This document shows, in pieces, positions 43,271 through 52,771 of a stretch of 64,000 bases of DNA. The translations under genes were made by a program, and so were the position numbers. The DNA is from Panacibacter microcysteis (GTDB lineage: Bacteria > Bacteroidota > Bacteroidia > Chitinophagales > Chitinophagaceae), in contig NZ_JADWYR010000001.1 of the NCBI RefSeq assembly GCF_015831355.1, positions 2,356,001 to 2,420,000 of the forward strand. Direction: 5' to 3'. The notes beneath the pieces were generated by a model. The model was not told the origin of the DNA, ran no database searches, and worked only from the letters and a program-made list of their open reading frames with translations. How positions within the stretch are numbered: the first letter of the stretch is position 1; every line of letters starts with the position of its first letter.

Positions 43271-44560
43271 ATGAATATCTCAACAAGCCAGCAATTGTTC
43301 AACAGGGCGCAGCAATCAATTCCCGGTGGAGTAAATTCTCCCGTTCGGGCGTTTAAAAGTGTAGGCGGAACTCCTTTGTTTATCAACCATGCAAAAGGCG
43401 CCTACCTCTACGATGCAGATGACAATCAGTATATAGACTACATTGCTTCATGGGGGCCAATGATACTTGGGCATGCGTATGAGCCGGTTGTAAAAGCTAT
43501 ACAGGAGCAGGCAGTTTATTCAACATCTTATGGAGCACCAACAGAGTTAGAAATAAAGATGGCAGAGCTCATCAAAAGCATGGTGCCGAATGTAGATCTT
43601 ATACGGATGGTAAGCAGCGGCACAGAAGCCTGCATGAGTGCCATACGTGTGGCGCGTGGTTATACAGGACGAAATAAGATCATCAAGTTCGAGGGTTGCT
43701 ACCACGGTCATGCAGATTCCTTTCTGGTAAAAGCGGGCAGCGGTGTTGCTACTTTTAATATACAAACTGTTCCGGGTGTTACGGCGGGTGTAAGTACAGA
43801 TACGCTTACCTGTGCTTACAATGATCTTGACGCGGTAGAAAAATTGGTAGAAGAACATAAAGGAGCTATTGCCGCAATAATTGTAGAACCTGTTGCAGGT
43901 AATATGGGTTGCATTATTCCTCAACCGGGCTTCCTGGAAGGCATTCGCAAAATATGCGATGCAGACGGCATTGTTTTCATCTTTGATGAAGTAATGAATG
44001 GTTTCCGTTTGGCATTGGGTGGCGCACAGGAAAAACTGGGTATTGATGCAGATATTATTACGTACGGAAAAGTGATTGGTGCAGGTATGCCTGTTGGTGC
44101 ATTTGGCGGTAAGAGACATATCATGGAAGTGGTATCTCCTTTGGGTAATGTTTACCAGGCAGGAACATTAAGCGGTAACCCAATTGCTATGATTGCGGGC
44201 TATACTTTGCTATCTATTTTAAAAGAGCAGCCCCAGTTACTAAAAGAGCTGGATGATAAAACGGCTTATTTGAAAGATGGTTTAGATAACGTGTTGAAAG
44301 CATCAGGTACACCTTATGTCATCAACCACCTGGGCTCAATGATCAGCATACATTTTAGTGATCATCCTGTTACAGATTTTGCAACTGCTGCATCTGCCAA
44401 CAATGAACTGTTTAAAAAATATTTCCATGCTATGCTCAACCGTGGTGTGTATTTACCACCATCTGCATTTGAAAGCTGGTTTTTAAATAATGCACTCACA
44501 AAGGAAGATCTTGATCATACAATCAAAGCAACAGCAGAAAGTTTAAAAGAGATTTTATAA
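43271..44560 (+). CDS. hemL: Glutamate-1-semialdehyde 2,1-aminomutase HemL
   Basis: 429 residues. PLP enzyme making 5-aminolevulinate from glutamate-1-semialdehyde, second step of the C5 route. PGGVNSPVRAFKSVGG, SSGTEACMSAIRVARG, FEGCYHGHAD and the PLP Lys in ITYGKVIGAGMPVGAFGG are present. Last gene of the heme cluster, ending at a terminator. Confidence 0.98.
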   Translation: MNISTSQQLFNRAQQSIPGGVNSPVRAFKSVGGTPLFINHAKGAYLYDADDNQYIDYIASWGPMILGHAYEPVVKAIQEQAVYSTSYGAPTELEIKMAELIKSMVPNVDLIRMVSSGTEACMSAIRVARGYTGRNKIIKFEGCYHGHADSFLVKAGSGVATFNIQTVPGVTAGVSTDTLTCAYNDLDAVEKLVEEHKGAIAAIIVEPVAGNMGCIIPQPGFLEGIRKICDADGIVFIFDEVMNGFRLALGGAQEKLGIDADIITYGKVIGAGMPVGAFGGKRHIMEVVSPLGNVYQAGTLSGNPIAMIAGYTLLSILKEQPQLLKELDDKTAYLKDGLDNVLKASGTPYVINHLGSMISIHFSDHPVTDFATAASANNELFKKYFHAMLNRGVYLPPSAFESWFLNNALTKEDLDHTIKATAESLKEIL

Positions 44561-44580
44561 ATTCAATGGAATACGGGATA

Positions 44581-44616
44581 TAAAAGCCGCATAAGATTAA
44601 CTATGCGGCTTTTATA
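44581..44616. terminator. Bidirectional terminator between hemL and a convergent gene
   Basis: Stem TAAAAGCCGCATA / TATGCGGCTTTTA (44581-44593 with 44602-44614), 8-nt loop, with T-rich ends on both strands. Confidence 0.88.
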
Positions 44617-44627
44617 ATTATTTCATT

Positions 44628-44915
44628 TTAGCACTCAATGCGGCTCATGAAGATCAGTGCAGTAATAAACAGGGCTACGGGGATCATACAAAAAATAAAC
44701 GCCAGCCATTGAGCAAGTTTACCTGAATGTTTATTCCTGGAAACAACGATGATAATGATAACATAATACAATATCCCTATTATACCATATAACAACGTTT
44801 CATAAAATTCTCGACTATCAAAAGTTTGTGTCGGTAATTCATCAAGCATTGTGAGCAGCAATACTCCAGATAAGAAAATAGAGATAGTAATGGTAGTATA
44901 CCTGAGCGCTTTCAA
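44628..44915 (-). CDS. Small membrane protein, hypothetical
   Basis: 95 residues with three hydrophobic helices (about 7-25, 43-60 and 70-90). No recognised domain. It converges on hemL across a shared terminator and is otherwise isolated. Confidence 0.6.
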   Translation of the reverse strand: MKALRYTTITISIFLSGVLLLTMLDELPTQTFDSREFYETLLYGIIGILYYVIIIIVVSRNKHSGKLAQWLAFIFCMIPVALFITALIFMSRIEC

Positions 44916-45011
44916 TTTTTAAAGGTTTATGTTTTCACAAACGAATAGCTTATAACGAATAGTATAAAAGTCTGCACCTTCATGCAACTGCGCACCTGTT
45001 CAATAAAGTGA

Positions 45012-45070
45012 TACAGTACAAGAGTGCGACGCAACCAAAGCTTCATACTTATTCTTCAGCCCGGCTCATA
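45012..45070 (-). repeat. Interspersed hairpin element, copy 18
   Basis: C/G core form, ending in AGCCCGGCTCATA on the plus strand, 34 bp past the porX stop, same orientation as porX. Confidence 0.88.
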
Positions 45071-45103
45071 AAATTCTGCTCTTCAATAGCCTGTAGCCAA
45101 TAA

Positions 45104-46660
45104 CTATTTACTCACCATCTTCACAACCGGAATAATCATTTCCTCCATGCTTATACCACCATGCTGAAAAGTATTCTTATAGTAGTTAACGTAATAATTA
45201 TAGTTGTTGGGGTAGCATAAAAAGCCATCTTCTTTTGCAAAGATAAACGATGAATTTACCGTTGGCACAGGCAAACCGGCCTCGTTAGGATTTCTGAATG
45301 CCAATACTTCTTTTGGCTCATAGTTCAGATTTCTGCCATGCTTGTAGCGCAGGTTGGCAGTAGTTTGCTTATCCCCAATTACTTTGTATGGCGTTTTTAC
45401 ACGCACACTGCCATGGTCTGTTGCCAAAACAAGGTTGATCTTTTTATCTGCAATTTTTTTCAGTGCCTGGAACAAAGGGCTGTGTTCAAACCAGCTTTTC
45501 GTAATGCTGCGGTAGCTTCTTTCATCGCCGGCAAGCTCTTTCAGCACTTCCATTTCTGTACGTGCGTGGCTAAGCATATCCACAAAATTGTAAATAATAA
45601 CGTTTAGGTCGTTGCGCAGCAGGTTGTGTATATTGTTTACGAGCTGCTGTCCATCATTGTGGTGAATAACTTTTGTATAACTGTATTTCAGTTCTGCCTT
45701 GTTTAAGCGTTTTAACTGGCCCTTGAAAAACTCATCTTCAAACATGTTCTTGCCACCTTCATCTTCATCATTCTTCCACTGTTGCGGAAAGCGTTTTTCA
45801 ATTTCCACCGGTAACATACCTGCAAATATTGCATTGCGTGCATACTGTGTGGCCGTGGGTAAAATGCTGTAAAAAGTTTCTTCTTCCAGAATGCGAAAAT
45901 ACTCAGCAAAAATGGGCTGTATGGCTTTCCACTGATCGTAACGCAGGTTGTCAATCAGTATAAAGAACGTTGGTACACCTTGCTCCACATGTGGCAGTAC
46001 TTTTCTTTTAAAGAGGTCGTGGCTCATAACAGGTGCATCTGTTGATTTTGGGTGCAACCAGTCAGCATAGTTTTTAGAAATAAATTTAAAAAACTCCGTG
46101 TTAGCTTCCTGCTTCTGCGATTGCAATACTTCCCGCATTTCGGGGCTGTCACTCTTCTCCATTTCCAGTTCCCAGTATACCAGTTTTTTATATATATCCA
46201 TCCACTCGTTATGGTCCGGGCTGCTGTTAAGTGCCATAAATAAATTCCTGAACTGTTGCTGGTAAGCCGTATTTGTTTTTTCAGATACCAGCCTTTTGTT
46301 GTCAATTATTTTTTTCAGGCTCAGCAATACCTGGTTAGGGTTTACAGGTTTAATAAGGTAATCGGTTATCTGGCTGCCAATGGCGTCATCCATCAGGTTT
46401 TCCGTTTCGTTTTTGGTGATCATTACCACCGGAACCTGGCTGTTCACTTCTTTTATTTTCTGCAACGTTTCAAGTCCGGTTATACCAGGCATCGTTTCAT
46501 CAAGCAGCACAACATCTACCGGGTTGTCCTTTACAAAATCGATCGCTTCAAAGCCATTCGTTAATGTATGTACTTCGTAACCTTTATTTTCTAAAAACAA
46601 TTTTTGAGACTGAAGACTTTCGATTTCATCATCTACCCAAAGTATAGTTGCTAATGCCAT
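45104..46660 (-). CDS. porX: PorX, response regulator with PglZ-like phosphatase domain (T9SS regulator)
   Basis: 518 residues. N-terminal receiver domain (1-120) with phospho-acceptor D54 in VVLLDETMPG and the conserved Lys in LIKPVNP. The C-terminal alkaline-phosphatase-fold PglZ domain (about 210-515) carries metal-ligand segments IDNLRYDQW, NFVDMLSHART and LATDHGSVRV. PorX, activated by PorY, controls expression and function of the type IX secretion system in Bacteroidota. Two predicted T9SS cargo proteins (16050 and 26143) lie in this window. Single-gene unit. Confidence 0.95.
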   Translation of the reverse strand: MALATILWVDDEIESLQSQKLFLENKGYEVHTLTNGFEAIDFVKDNPVDVVLLDETMPGITGLETLQKIKEVNSQVPVVMITKNETENLMDDAIGSQITDYLIKPVNPNQVLLSLKKIIDNKRLVSEKTNTAYQQQFRNLFMALNSSPDHNEWMDIYKKLVYWELEMEKSDSPEMREVLQSQKQEANTEFFKFISKNYADWLHPKSTDAPVMSHDLFKRKVLPHVEQGVPTFFILIDNLRYDQWKAIQPIFAEYFRILEEETFYSILPTATQYARNAIFAGMLPVEIEKRFPQQWKNDEDEGGKNMFEDEFFKGQLKRLNKAELKYSYTKVIHHNDGQQLVNNIHNLLRNDLNVIIYNFVDMLSHARTEMEVLKELAGDERSYRSITKSWFEHSPLFQALKKIADKKINLVLATDHGSVRVKTPYKVIGDKQTTANLRYKHGRNLNYEPKEVLAFRNPNEAGLPVPTVNSSFIFAKEDGFLCYPNNYNYYVNYYKNTFQHGGISMEEMIIPVVKMVSK

Positions 46661-47004
46661 AGATCAATATTTGATTTGTGTGATGTTTGATTTTTTTTGT
46701 TGAGCCGGCTTTTGAATGCCTATTCAGCTTTTGTTGTGTCACTCACTTGTACTGCACATCATTATTCGGCACGCCGGCACTGTCAGCCTGTAATGTTACT
46801 GTCTTTAACAGGTACAATGATCACGTATATAGCTAAACCGGCAAGCCTGAAAGCTGTAACAGCAATACCATTCACTGGTAAAACGCTAACCAAGCAATAT
46901 TAGTGCTGCGTTTCTGCAAATCTGCACATTCATTCTTTCAATACATATAGATTTGACTAACTTGCCTCGATTTTTATTATCAAATTAACAAATCAAAAGC
47001 AGCA
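46661..47004. other. porX-HD hydrolase intergenic region
   Basis: 344 bp. Repeat copy 19 and a TAGATTTG box (46948-46955), a possible promoter for the HD gene. No coding region supported. Confidence 0.5.
46702..46779 (+). repeat. Interspersed hairpin element, copy 19
   Basis: T/A core form. The outer arms are GCCGGC at 46704-46709 and 46773-46778. Confidence 0.88.
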
Positions 47005-48210
47005 GTGCATATTCCCAGGCGTAAAATCATTAATGATCCTGTTCATGGTTTCATTACTATAGATCACCCGCTCATCTTTAGTATAATAGCACATCCTTTT
47101 TACCAGCGGTTGCGCCGTATACATCAAATGGCGCTGGCCCAGTTGGTTTATCCCGGTGCGGTACACACAAGATTGCATCATTCACTCGGTGCCTATCATC
47201 TTATGTGTCTTGCCATAAATGAATTAAAAAACAAAGGCGCACAAATCACACCGGACGAAGAAGTGGCGGCAAAAGCAGCCATCCTCATGCACGATATTGG
47301 TCACGGCCCGTTTTCGCATGCGCTGGAAAATGTTTTAATACCCGGTGTAGATCATGAAGAGATCAGCCTCGCCATTATGCATGCCCTCAACAAAGAACTG
47401 CATGGCCAGCTCGATCTTACGATCAGGTTGTTTACAGGCAATTACCACAAGTTCTTTTTGCACCAGCTCATCAGCAGCCAGTTAGATGTAGACCGCATGG
47501 ATTACCTTACAAGAGATAGTTTCTTTACAGGTGTAAGTGAAGGTGTTATCGGTTACGATCGCATTCTCAAAATGTTCGTGGCGCACGATAACCAGTTGAT
47601 GATTGAGGAAAAGGGCATATACAGCGTTGAAAAATTTCTTGTTGCACGCCGGCAAATGTACTGGCAGGTTTATTTGCATAAAACCGTACTCGCTGCAGAA
47701 AAAATGCTGGTTAAAATTATTACACGCGCCAGGGAAACAGGCGCCATATCATTCTCGCCCAGCCTCAATGGTTTTTTGCATAAGCCGCATACTTCGCAAA
47801 CCGTTCATCAGCAACTGCCTGCCTTTTGCGAGCTCGACGATTATGATGTTATAGGTTCTGTTAAATGCTGGGCCACGCATGAAGATGTTGTGTTGTCTAC
47901 CTTATGTAAAAACCTGTTAAAAAGAGATTTGCTGAAATGTAAGTTGCAGACAGAGCGTTTTGATGAAGCACTTGTTCAGCAAAAAACGAAGGCGGTAATG
48001 GAAAGCCTTAATATCACGTCGCACGAGGCAGGTTATTTTGTTTTTACAGGCGAGGCCATCAACACAACATACAAACTTGGTGATGAACACATCAATGTTT
48101 TGTATAAAGATGAAACAGTAAAAGGCATTTCCAATGTAGATAACCCGCTTATCCATCAAACCTTGTCTATGCCTGTGAAAAAATTCTACATTTGCTACCT
48201 TAATATTTAG
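47005..48210 (+). CDS. HD-domain phosphohydrolase (dGTPase-like)
   Basis: 401 residues, starting at GTG 47005; no in-frame ATG occurs before residue 42, and family members start with the KIINDPVHGFI segment seen here. The HD motif is spread as RLHHSLGAYHL, LMHDIGHGPFSHALE and LDVDRMDYLTRD. Relatives hydrolyse dNTPs or other nucleotides. lpxD follows 73 bp later on the same strand. Confidence 0.9.
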   Translation: MHIPRRKIINDPVHGFITIDHPLIFSIIAHPFYQRLRRIHQMALAQLVYPGAVHTRLHHSLGAYHLMCLAINELKNKGAQITPDEEVAAKAAILMHDIGHGPFSHALENVLIPGVDHEEISLAIMHALNKELHGQLDLTIRLFTGNYHKFFLHQLISSQLDVDRMDYLTRDSFFTGVSEGVIGYDRILKMFVAHDNQLMIEEKGIYSVEKFLVARRQMYWQVYLHKTVLAAEKMLVKIITRARETGAISFSPSLNGFLHKPHTSQTVHQQLPAFCELDDYDVIGSVKCWATHEDVVLSTLCKNLLKRDLLKCKLQTERFDEALVQQKTKAVMESLNITSHEAGYFVFTGEAINTTYKLGDEHINVLYKDETVKGISNVDNPLIHQTLSMPVKKFYICYLNI

Positions 48211-48283
48211 GTTGTTCCCCTTCGTGTATAAGTTTTTTTATTGCCCGATGATCTAAATAGCTAAATTTAAATAATTGTTTTTT

Positions 48284-49336
48284 ATGCAGTTTACCGCAGC
48301 GCAAATAGCCATGCTTATCAACGGTAAGGTAGAAGGAAATGACTCTGCAACTGTTGATTCGTTTGGTAAGATAGAGGAAGCAAAAGCCAGCCAGCTGGCA
48401 TTTCTTGCCAATCCCAAATACGAGGATTTTCTCTATACTACCAAAGCTTCGGTAATCATCGTAAATGAATCCCAGGAGCTAAAAGAACCCATCAGTGCAG
48501 CACTCATACGTGTGCCCGATGCCTACTCAGCTTTCGCCACGCTGCTGCACAAGTACCAGGAAATAATGCGGCAGCAGCTTACCGGCATACAGGAACCCAG
48601 CTTTATAGATAAAACGGCAGTATTGGGCGAGCATGTTTTTGTTGGCGCATTCTGTTATATCAGCCAGCATGCACACATAGGCAATAATGTTAAACTTTAT
48701 CCCGGCGCCTATATTGGCGATAATGTAAAAGTGGGCGATAACTCAGTTATACTGCCCGGAGTAAAAATTTACCACGATTGTATTATTGGTAAAAATGTAA
48801 CCATACACGCCGGCACCGTAATTGGCGGAGATGGTTTTGGTTTTGCACCACAGCCTGATGGCAGTTACAAAAAAGTACCGCAGATCGGTAATGTAGTAGT
48901 GGAAGATTTTGTGGAGATCGGGTCCAATTCTTGTATAGACAGGGCAACAATCGGTTCCACCATCGTAAAATCAGGAGCAAAGCTGGACAACCTCTTACAG
49001 ATAGCCCACAATGTAGAAGTGGGCAATAACACCGTAATTGCCGCGCAGGCAGGTATCAGCGGCAGCACAAAAATTGGCAGCAACGTGCAGATCGGCGGCC
49101 AGGCCGGCATTGTAGGCCATATACAAATTGCCGATGGCACAAGAATCAATGCACAAAGCGGCGTAAGTAAAAGTATTAAAACACCCAATACCGCCGTTAC
49201 CGGCTCACCCGCCGCAGACTATACCAGCGCATTGCGCAGCCAGGCTGTAACACGCAATTTGCCCGATCTTGAAAAAAGAGTGGCAGACCTTGAAAAGCTG
49301 GTGCAACAACTACTGCAGGAGCGGGTGCCCTTATAA
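48284..49336 (+). CDS. lpxD: UDP-3-O-acylglucosamine N-acyltransferase LpxD
   Basis: 350 residues from ATG 48284. N-terminal uridine-binding domain (ASQLAFLANPKYEDFLY), then left-handed beta-helix hexapeptide repeats (about 110-310) with the catalytic His in HAGTVIGGDGFGFAP, and a short C-terminal coiled coil (LEKRVADLEKLVQQLLQE). Third step of lipid A synthesis. Precedes lpxC-fabZ and lpxA on the same strand. Confidence 0.97.
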   Translation: MQFTAAQIAMLINGKVEGNDSATVDSFGKIEEAKASQLAFLANPKYEDFLYTTKASVIIVNESQELKEPISAALIRVPDAYSAFATLLHKYQEIMRQQLTGIQEPSFIDKTAVLGEHVFVGAFCYISQHAHIGNNVKLYPGAYIGDNVKVGDNSVILPGVKIYHDCIIGKNVTIHAGTVIGGDGFGFAPQPDGSYKKVPQIGNVVVEDFVEIGSNSCIDRATIGSTIVKSGAKLDNLLQIAHNVEVGNNTVIAAQAGISGSTKIGSNVQIGGQAGIVGHIQIADGTRINAQSGVSKSIKTPNTAVTGSPAADYTSALRSQAVTRNLPDLEKRVADLEKLVQQLLQERVPL

Positions 49337-49345
49337 TTGTATGTA

Positions 49346-49412
49346 CCCGGCAGCAGTGCAGGTGGCATCGTCCCTTGCGTCGCACACTTGTACCTCATCA
49401 CTTTTCTCAGCA
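49346..49412 (+). repeat. Interspersed hairpin element, copy 20
   Basis: C/G core with TTGCGTCGCACACTTGTAC; 10 bp past lpxD, same orientation. Confidence 0.85.
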
Positions 49413-49559
49413 CGGTTACAGTCTCCCGGTGTTTCTTCAGTCATTATAATATTCCAACGCACATTTCTCTTTGCTTTGAAACCTTATTTTTGCAGCCATA
49501 TAAGCCAAATGGGTGCGTAAACGCACATTTGCATATGGAATAAACTTCGCGGTTGCCGC

Positions 49560-49630
49560 GTATTGCTGCTGCAGTACAAGAGTGCGACGCAAGAAAAGCT
49601 TCATAGCAGTGCTGCAGCCGGGCTCATAAT
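49560..49630 (-). repeat. Interspersed hairpin element, copy 21
   Basis: C/G core form; a long well-kept copy ending AGCCGGGCTCATAAT, 9 bp before the lpxC start. Confidence 0.88.
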
Positions 49631-49638
49631 TAATAAAC

Positions 49639-51042
49639 ATGAACGCAACATTTAATCCAGACAAACAGCATACGCTGTCTTCAAAAGTTACAATAAGCGG
49701 TACAGGCCTGCACACCGGTGTAATGGTAGATATGACGCTTAACCCCGCAAGTGCCGGTTTTGGTATCCAGTTTCAGCGTGTTGATTTGCCCAACAAGCCT
49801 GTTATAAAAGCAGATTGCGATCTTGTTACAGACACCAGCCGCGGCACCACCCTGCAGGTGGGCGATACAAAAGTGAGTACTGTAGAGCACATACTGGCTG
49901 CACTGGTAGGTATGGGCATAGACAATGTGCTCATTGAACTGAACGGCCCCGAAATACCCATCATGGATGGCAGCTCAGAACCATTTATAGAACTGATTGA
50001 AGAAATAGGTGTAACAGAGCAGGAAGCTGCAAAAATCTGGTATAGCCTTGATGAAAATATTTATCACTACGATGAAGTGAAACGCGTAGAAATGGTGGCG
50101 TTGCCTGCAATGGAATACCAGATAACCACGCTCATAGATTTCAACAGCCCCGTATTGGGCACCCAGCATGCTGGCCTAAAAACCATGCGCGACTTTAAAG
50201 CCGAAATAGCGCCCTGCCGCACATTCTGTTTTTTGCACGAGCTGGAAATGCTGCTCGATCATAACCTTATTAAAGGCGGCGATATCAATAACGCCATCGT
50301 GGTGGTTGATAAACCCGTAACAGAAGAGGAGATGAAGAGGCTGGCAAAAGTTTTTAAAAGAGAAAAGATTGAGATCAAGAGCGAAGGTTATCTCAACAAC
50401 CTGGAGCTGCGTTTCCCTAACGAGCCTGCACGTCACAAACTGCTCGATGTGGTAGGAGACCTTGCACTCATCGGCTATCCCATAAAAGCCAGGATTATTG
50501 CCAACAGGCCCGGCCACAGCACCAACGTAGATTTTGCCAGGAAGATCAAACAATATATCAAAAAGAACAAACATGTAAAAGATGTACCTGTGTACGATCC
50601 TGCACAGCCGCCTGTGTACGACCTTCAGCATATTGAAAAAACACTGCCACACCGTTATCCTTTTCTGCTGATCGATAAGATCATTGAACTTACAGATACC
50701 AAGATCGTGGGTGTAAAAAATGTTACATTCAACGAACCGTTCTTCCAGGGCCACTTCCCCGGTAATCCTGTAATGCCGGGTGTTTTACAGATCGAAGCAT
50801 TGGCGCAAACGGGCGGCATACTGGCCATCAACAGTATGGGCGGTGGTAAATACGATACTTATTTTTTAAAAATAGACAACTGTAAATTCAAACAGAAAGT
50901 AGTACCGGGAGATACCATGTTGCTCAAAATGGAACTGGCTTCTCCCATACGCCGCGGTATATGCGAAATGAAAGGCACTGTGTATGTAGCCGGTAAAGTA
51001 GCTACCGAAGCAGACCTTGTGGCGCAGATAGTGAAGAAGTAA
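49639..51042 (+). CDS. Bifunctional LpxC deacetylase / FabZ dehydratase fusion
   Basis: 467 residues. Residues about 5-320 are LpxC, UDP-3-O-acyl-GlcNAc deacetylase (SGTGLHTGVMVDMTL, STVEHILAALVGMGIDN with the zinc His, HKLLDVVGDLALIG). Residues 327-467 are FabZ, (3R)-hydroxyacyl-ACP dehydratase (HRYPFLLIDKIIEL, catalytic H372 in GHFPGNPVMPG and E386 in LQIEALAQTGG). The fusion is typical of Bacteroidota and joins the committed lipid A step to the fatty-acid pathway competing for the same acyl-ACP. lpxA follows. Confidence 0.97.
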   Translation: MNATFNPDKQHTLSSKVTISGTGLHTGVMVDMTLNPASAGFGIQFQRVDLPNKPVIKADCDLVTDTSRGTTLQVGDTKVSTVEHILAALVGMGIDNVLIELNGPEIPIMDGSSEPFIELIEEIGVTEQEAAKIWYSLDENIYHYDEVKRVEMVALPAMEYQITTLIDFNSPVLGTQHAGLKTMRDFKAEIAPCRTFCFLHELEMLLDHNLIKGGDINNAIVVVDKPVTEEEMKRLAKVFKREKIEIKSEGYLNNLELRFPNEPARHKLLDVVGDLALIGYPIKARIIANRPGHSTNVDFARKIKQYIKKNKHVKDVPVYDPAQPPVYDLQHIEKTLPHRYPFLLIDKIIELTDTKIVGVKNVTFNEPFFQGHFPGNPVMPGVLQIEALAQTGGILAINSMGGGKYDTYFLKIDNCKFKQKVVPGDTMLLKMELASPIRRGICEMKGTVYVAGKVATEADLVAQIVKK

Positions 51043-51079
51043 GCACAAAACTGTAAGCGCCGTATTAAATTATTACCAT

Positions 51080-51117
51080 TATTTTTGCAGCCATCCCAAA
51101 ACAGGGATGGCTGCTTT
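51080..51117 (+). promoter_or_regulatory. TATTTTTG box overlapping a strong hairpin before lpxA
   Basis: TATTTTTG (51080-51087) runs into a perfect 11-bp stem GCAGCCATCCC / GGGATGGCTGC (51087-51114) with an AAAACA loop and only a short T-run. It is either a terminator for lpxC-fabZ or a leader hairpin of an lpxA promoter; the sequence alone does not decide. Confidence 0.45.
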
Positions 51118-51164
51118 GTAAAAAGTTCAGAAACATACATCAAACACTCTATCGAAGTGCTTTC

Positions 51165-51962
51165 ATGATTCATCCGCATACATACATACATCCCAATGCC
51201 AGGCTGGCACAAAATGTAAAAATAGACCCGTTTACTGTAATTCACCACGATGTGGAGATTGGAGAAGGTACGTGGATTGGCAGTAACGTAACCATAATGG
51301 AAGGTGTAAGAATTGGCAAGAACTGCCGCATTTTTCCCGGCGCCGTATTAGGTGCCACACCACAGGATCTCAAATACAATGATGAAAAGACTTACGTGGA
51401 AATTGGCGATAATACCACCATTCGCGAATTTGTAACCATACACCGCGGTACCAACGACCGTTGGAAAACGAAAGTCGGCAATAACTGCCTGGTAATGGCA
51501 TATAGCCACATTGCCCACGATTGTATTATTGGTAACAACTGTATTCTCAGCAACAGCTCTCAGGTAGCTGGTCACGTAATAATGGGCGATTGGGCAATCA
51601 TTGGCGGCGTATGTGCCGTGCAGCAGTTCTCACGCATTGGCCAGCATTCTTACATTGGTGGCGGCAGCCTTGTTAATAAAGATGTACCGCCATACATAAA
51701 AGCTGTAAGAACACCGCTTAGCTATGGTGGTGTAAACAGTGTCGGGCTCAAACGCCGTGGTTTTACGCTGGAGCAAATCAACCAGATACTCGATATATAC
51801 CGCATTATTTATAACAAAGGCATGAACGTATCCCAGGCGCTGGAATTCATCGAAGAAGAATTTCCCGCAACGGATGAGCGCGATGAAATCGTAACCTTCA
51901 TCCGCGAAAGTGGCCGTGGTGTTATAAAACGACATACCAAAGGCGGCAGCGACGAAGATTAA
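51165..51962 (+). CDS. lpxA: Acyl-ACP--UDP-N-acetylglucosamine O-acyltransferase LpxA
   Basis: 265 residues. First step of lipid A synthesis. Hexapeptide repeats fill residues 1-190, with the catalytic His in MAYSHIAHDCIIGNN; the C-terminal helical domain (PLSYGGVNSVGLKRRGF onwards) binds acyl-ACP. Together with lpxD and lpxC-fabZ this completes the early lipid A block. Confidence 0.97.
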   Translation: MIHPHTYIHPNARLAQNVKIDPFTVIHHDVEIGEGTWIGSNVTIMEGVRIGKNCRIFPGAVLGATPQDLKYNDEKTYVEIGDNTTIREFVTIHRGTNDRWKTKVGNNCLVMAYSHIAHDCIIGNNCILSNSSQVAGHVIMGDWAIIGGVCAVQQFSRIGQHSYIGGGSLVNKDVPPYIKAVRTPLSYGGVNSVGLKRRGFTLEQINQILDIYRIIYNKGMNVSQALEFIEEEFPATDERDEIVTFIRESGRGVIKRHTKGGSDED

Positions 51963-51981
51963 AGAGTTAAATATTTCAGGT

Positions 51982-52050
51982 AGCCGGCAGTGGTATTTTA
52001 TGGCATCGCCTGTTGCGTCGCATTACGTTCATCGTTCCGTTCTGTGGGCA
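51982..52050 (+). repeat. Interspersed hairpin element, copy 22
   Basis: C/G core, but followed by ATTACGTTCATCG in place of ACTCTTGTAC; copy 23 has the same variant 0.9 kb away in inverted orientation. Confidence 0.8.
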
Positions 52051-52087
52051 TCTGTAGTTTCCGGTTTAAACATTCCTCAAACATTCC

Positions 52088-52771
52088 ATGAAAGCTTCAG
52101 CACAGCAGGTATTGCATACAGGTCTGCAAACCTTTCGCATAGATTTGACAGGAGCTGGTAAACGTTTCAACCGCGACTGGATTTTTCGCGGCATGCATTA
52201 CACTTTTACATCTGGCAATGCTTACGCCGTAACAGGCCCCAACGGCAGCGGTAAAAGTACTTTACTGCAGTGCATAGCAGCGGCCATACAATCAAACGAA
52301 GGCACCATTGAATACAGGCTTAATGATACTGTGATCAGTCATGAAGAAGTTTTTAAACATGTAGCTATAGTGGCACCCTACCTGGAAGTAATTGAAGAAA
52401 TGACAGCTACCGAGTTCCTGGCTTTTCATGCATCATTCAAACCCCTGCTGGCTGCTGTCAGCATTCCGCAGATCATCGCCGAAATAGGCCTTGCCGCCGC
52501 TGCACATAAGCAGATCCGTTTTTACAGCAGCGGCATGAAGCAACGTGTGAAAATGGCGCAGGCCATTTTTTCAGCCGTGCCTGTTTTGCTGCTCGATGAA
52601 CCCTGCACCAATCTTGATCTCTCCGGTTACGAACTCTATCATGCACTTATTGCAAAATACTGCGGCGATAAACTCATTATTGTAAGCAGCAACGATAAAA
52701 ATGAATACAACTTCTGCAAAGAAGTAATCTCTATTGCAGATTACAAAAATCCCGTCAACACCACGGTCTGA
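52088..52771 (+). CDS. ABC transporter ATP-binding protein
   Basis: 227 residues. Walker A GPNGSGKST (about 50-58), signature FYSSGMKQRVKMAQAI, Walker B VLLLDEPCTNLDLSG, and the switch region IIVSSND (usual His replaced by Asn/Asp). It resembles small single-subunit exporters of the CcmA type. No permease gene is adjacent, so the partner is unknown. Bracketed by inverted repeat copies 22 and 23. Confidence 0.88.
   Translation: MKASAQQVLHTGLQTFRIDLTGAGKRFNRDWIFRGMHYTFTSGNAYAVTGPNGSGKSTLLQCIAAAIQSNEGTIEYRLNDTVISHEEVFKHVAIVAPYLEVIEEMTATEFLAFHASFKPLLAAVSIPQIIAEIGLAAAAHKQIRFYSSGMKQRVKMAQAIFSAVPVLLLDEPCTNLDLSGYELYHALIAKYCGDKLIIVSSNDKNEYNFCKEVISIADYKNPVNTTV

Larger units (their letters stand above)
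49337..49638. other. lpxD-lpxC intergenic region
   Basis: 302 bp. Repeat copies 20 and 21 facing each other; between them a TATTTTTG box (49485-49492) that could be the lpxC promoter, which would put copy 21 in the lpxC leader. Confidence 0.5.

Noticed and set aside
46697-46903. Open frame upstream of the HD hydrolase gene
   Set aside because: It overlaps repeat copy 19 and has no recognisable domain or signal.
49639-51042. LpxC-FabZ fusion as a novel gene fusion
   Set aside because: Such fusions are well known in Bacteroidota, so it is not reported as new.
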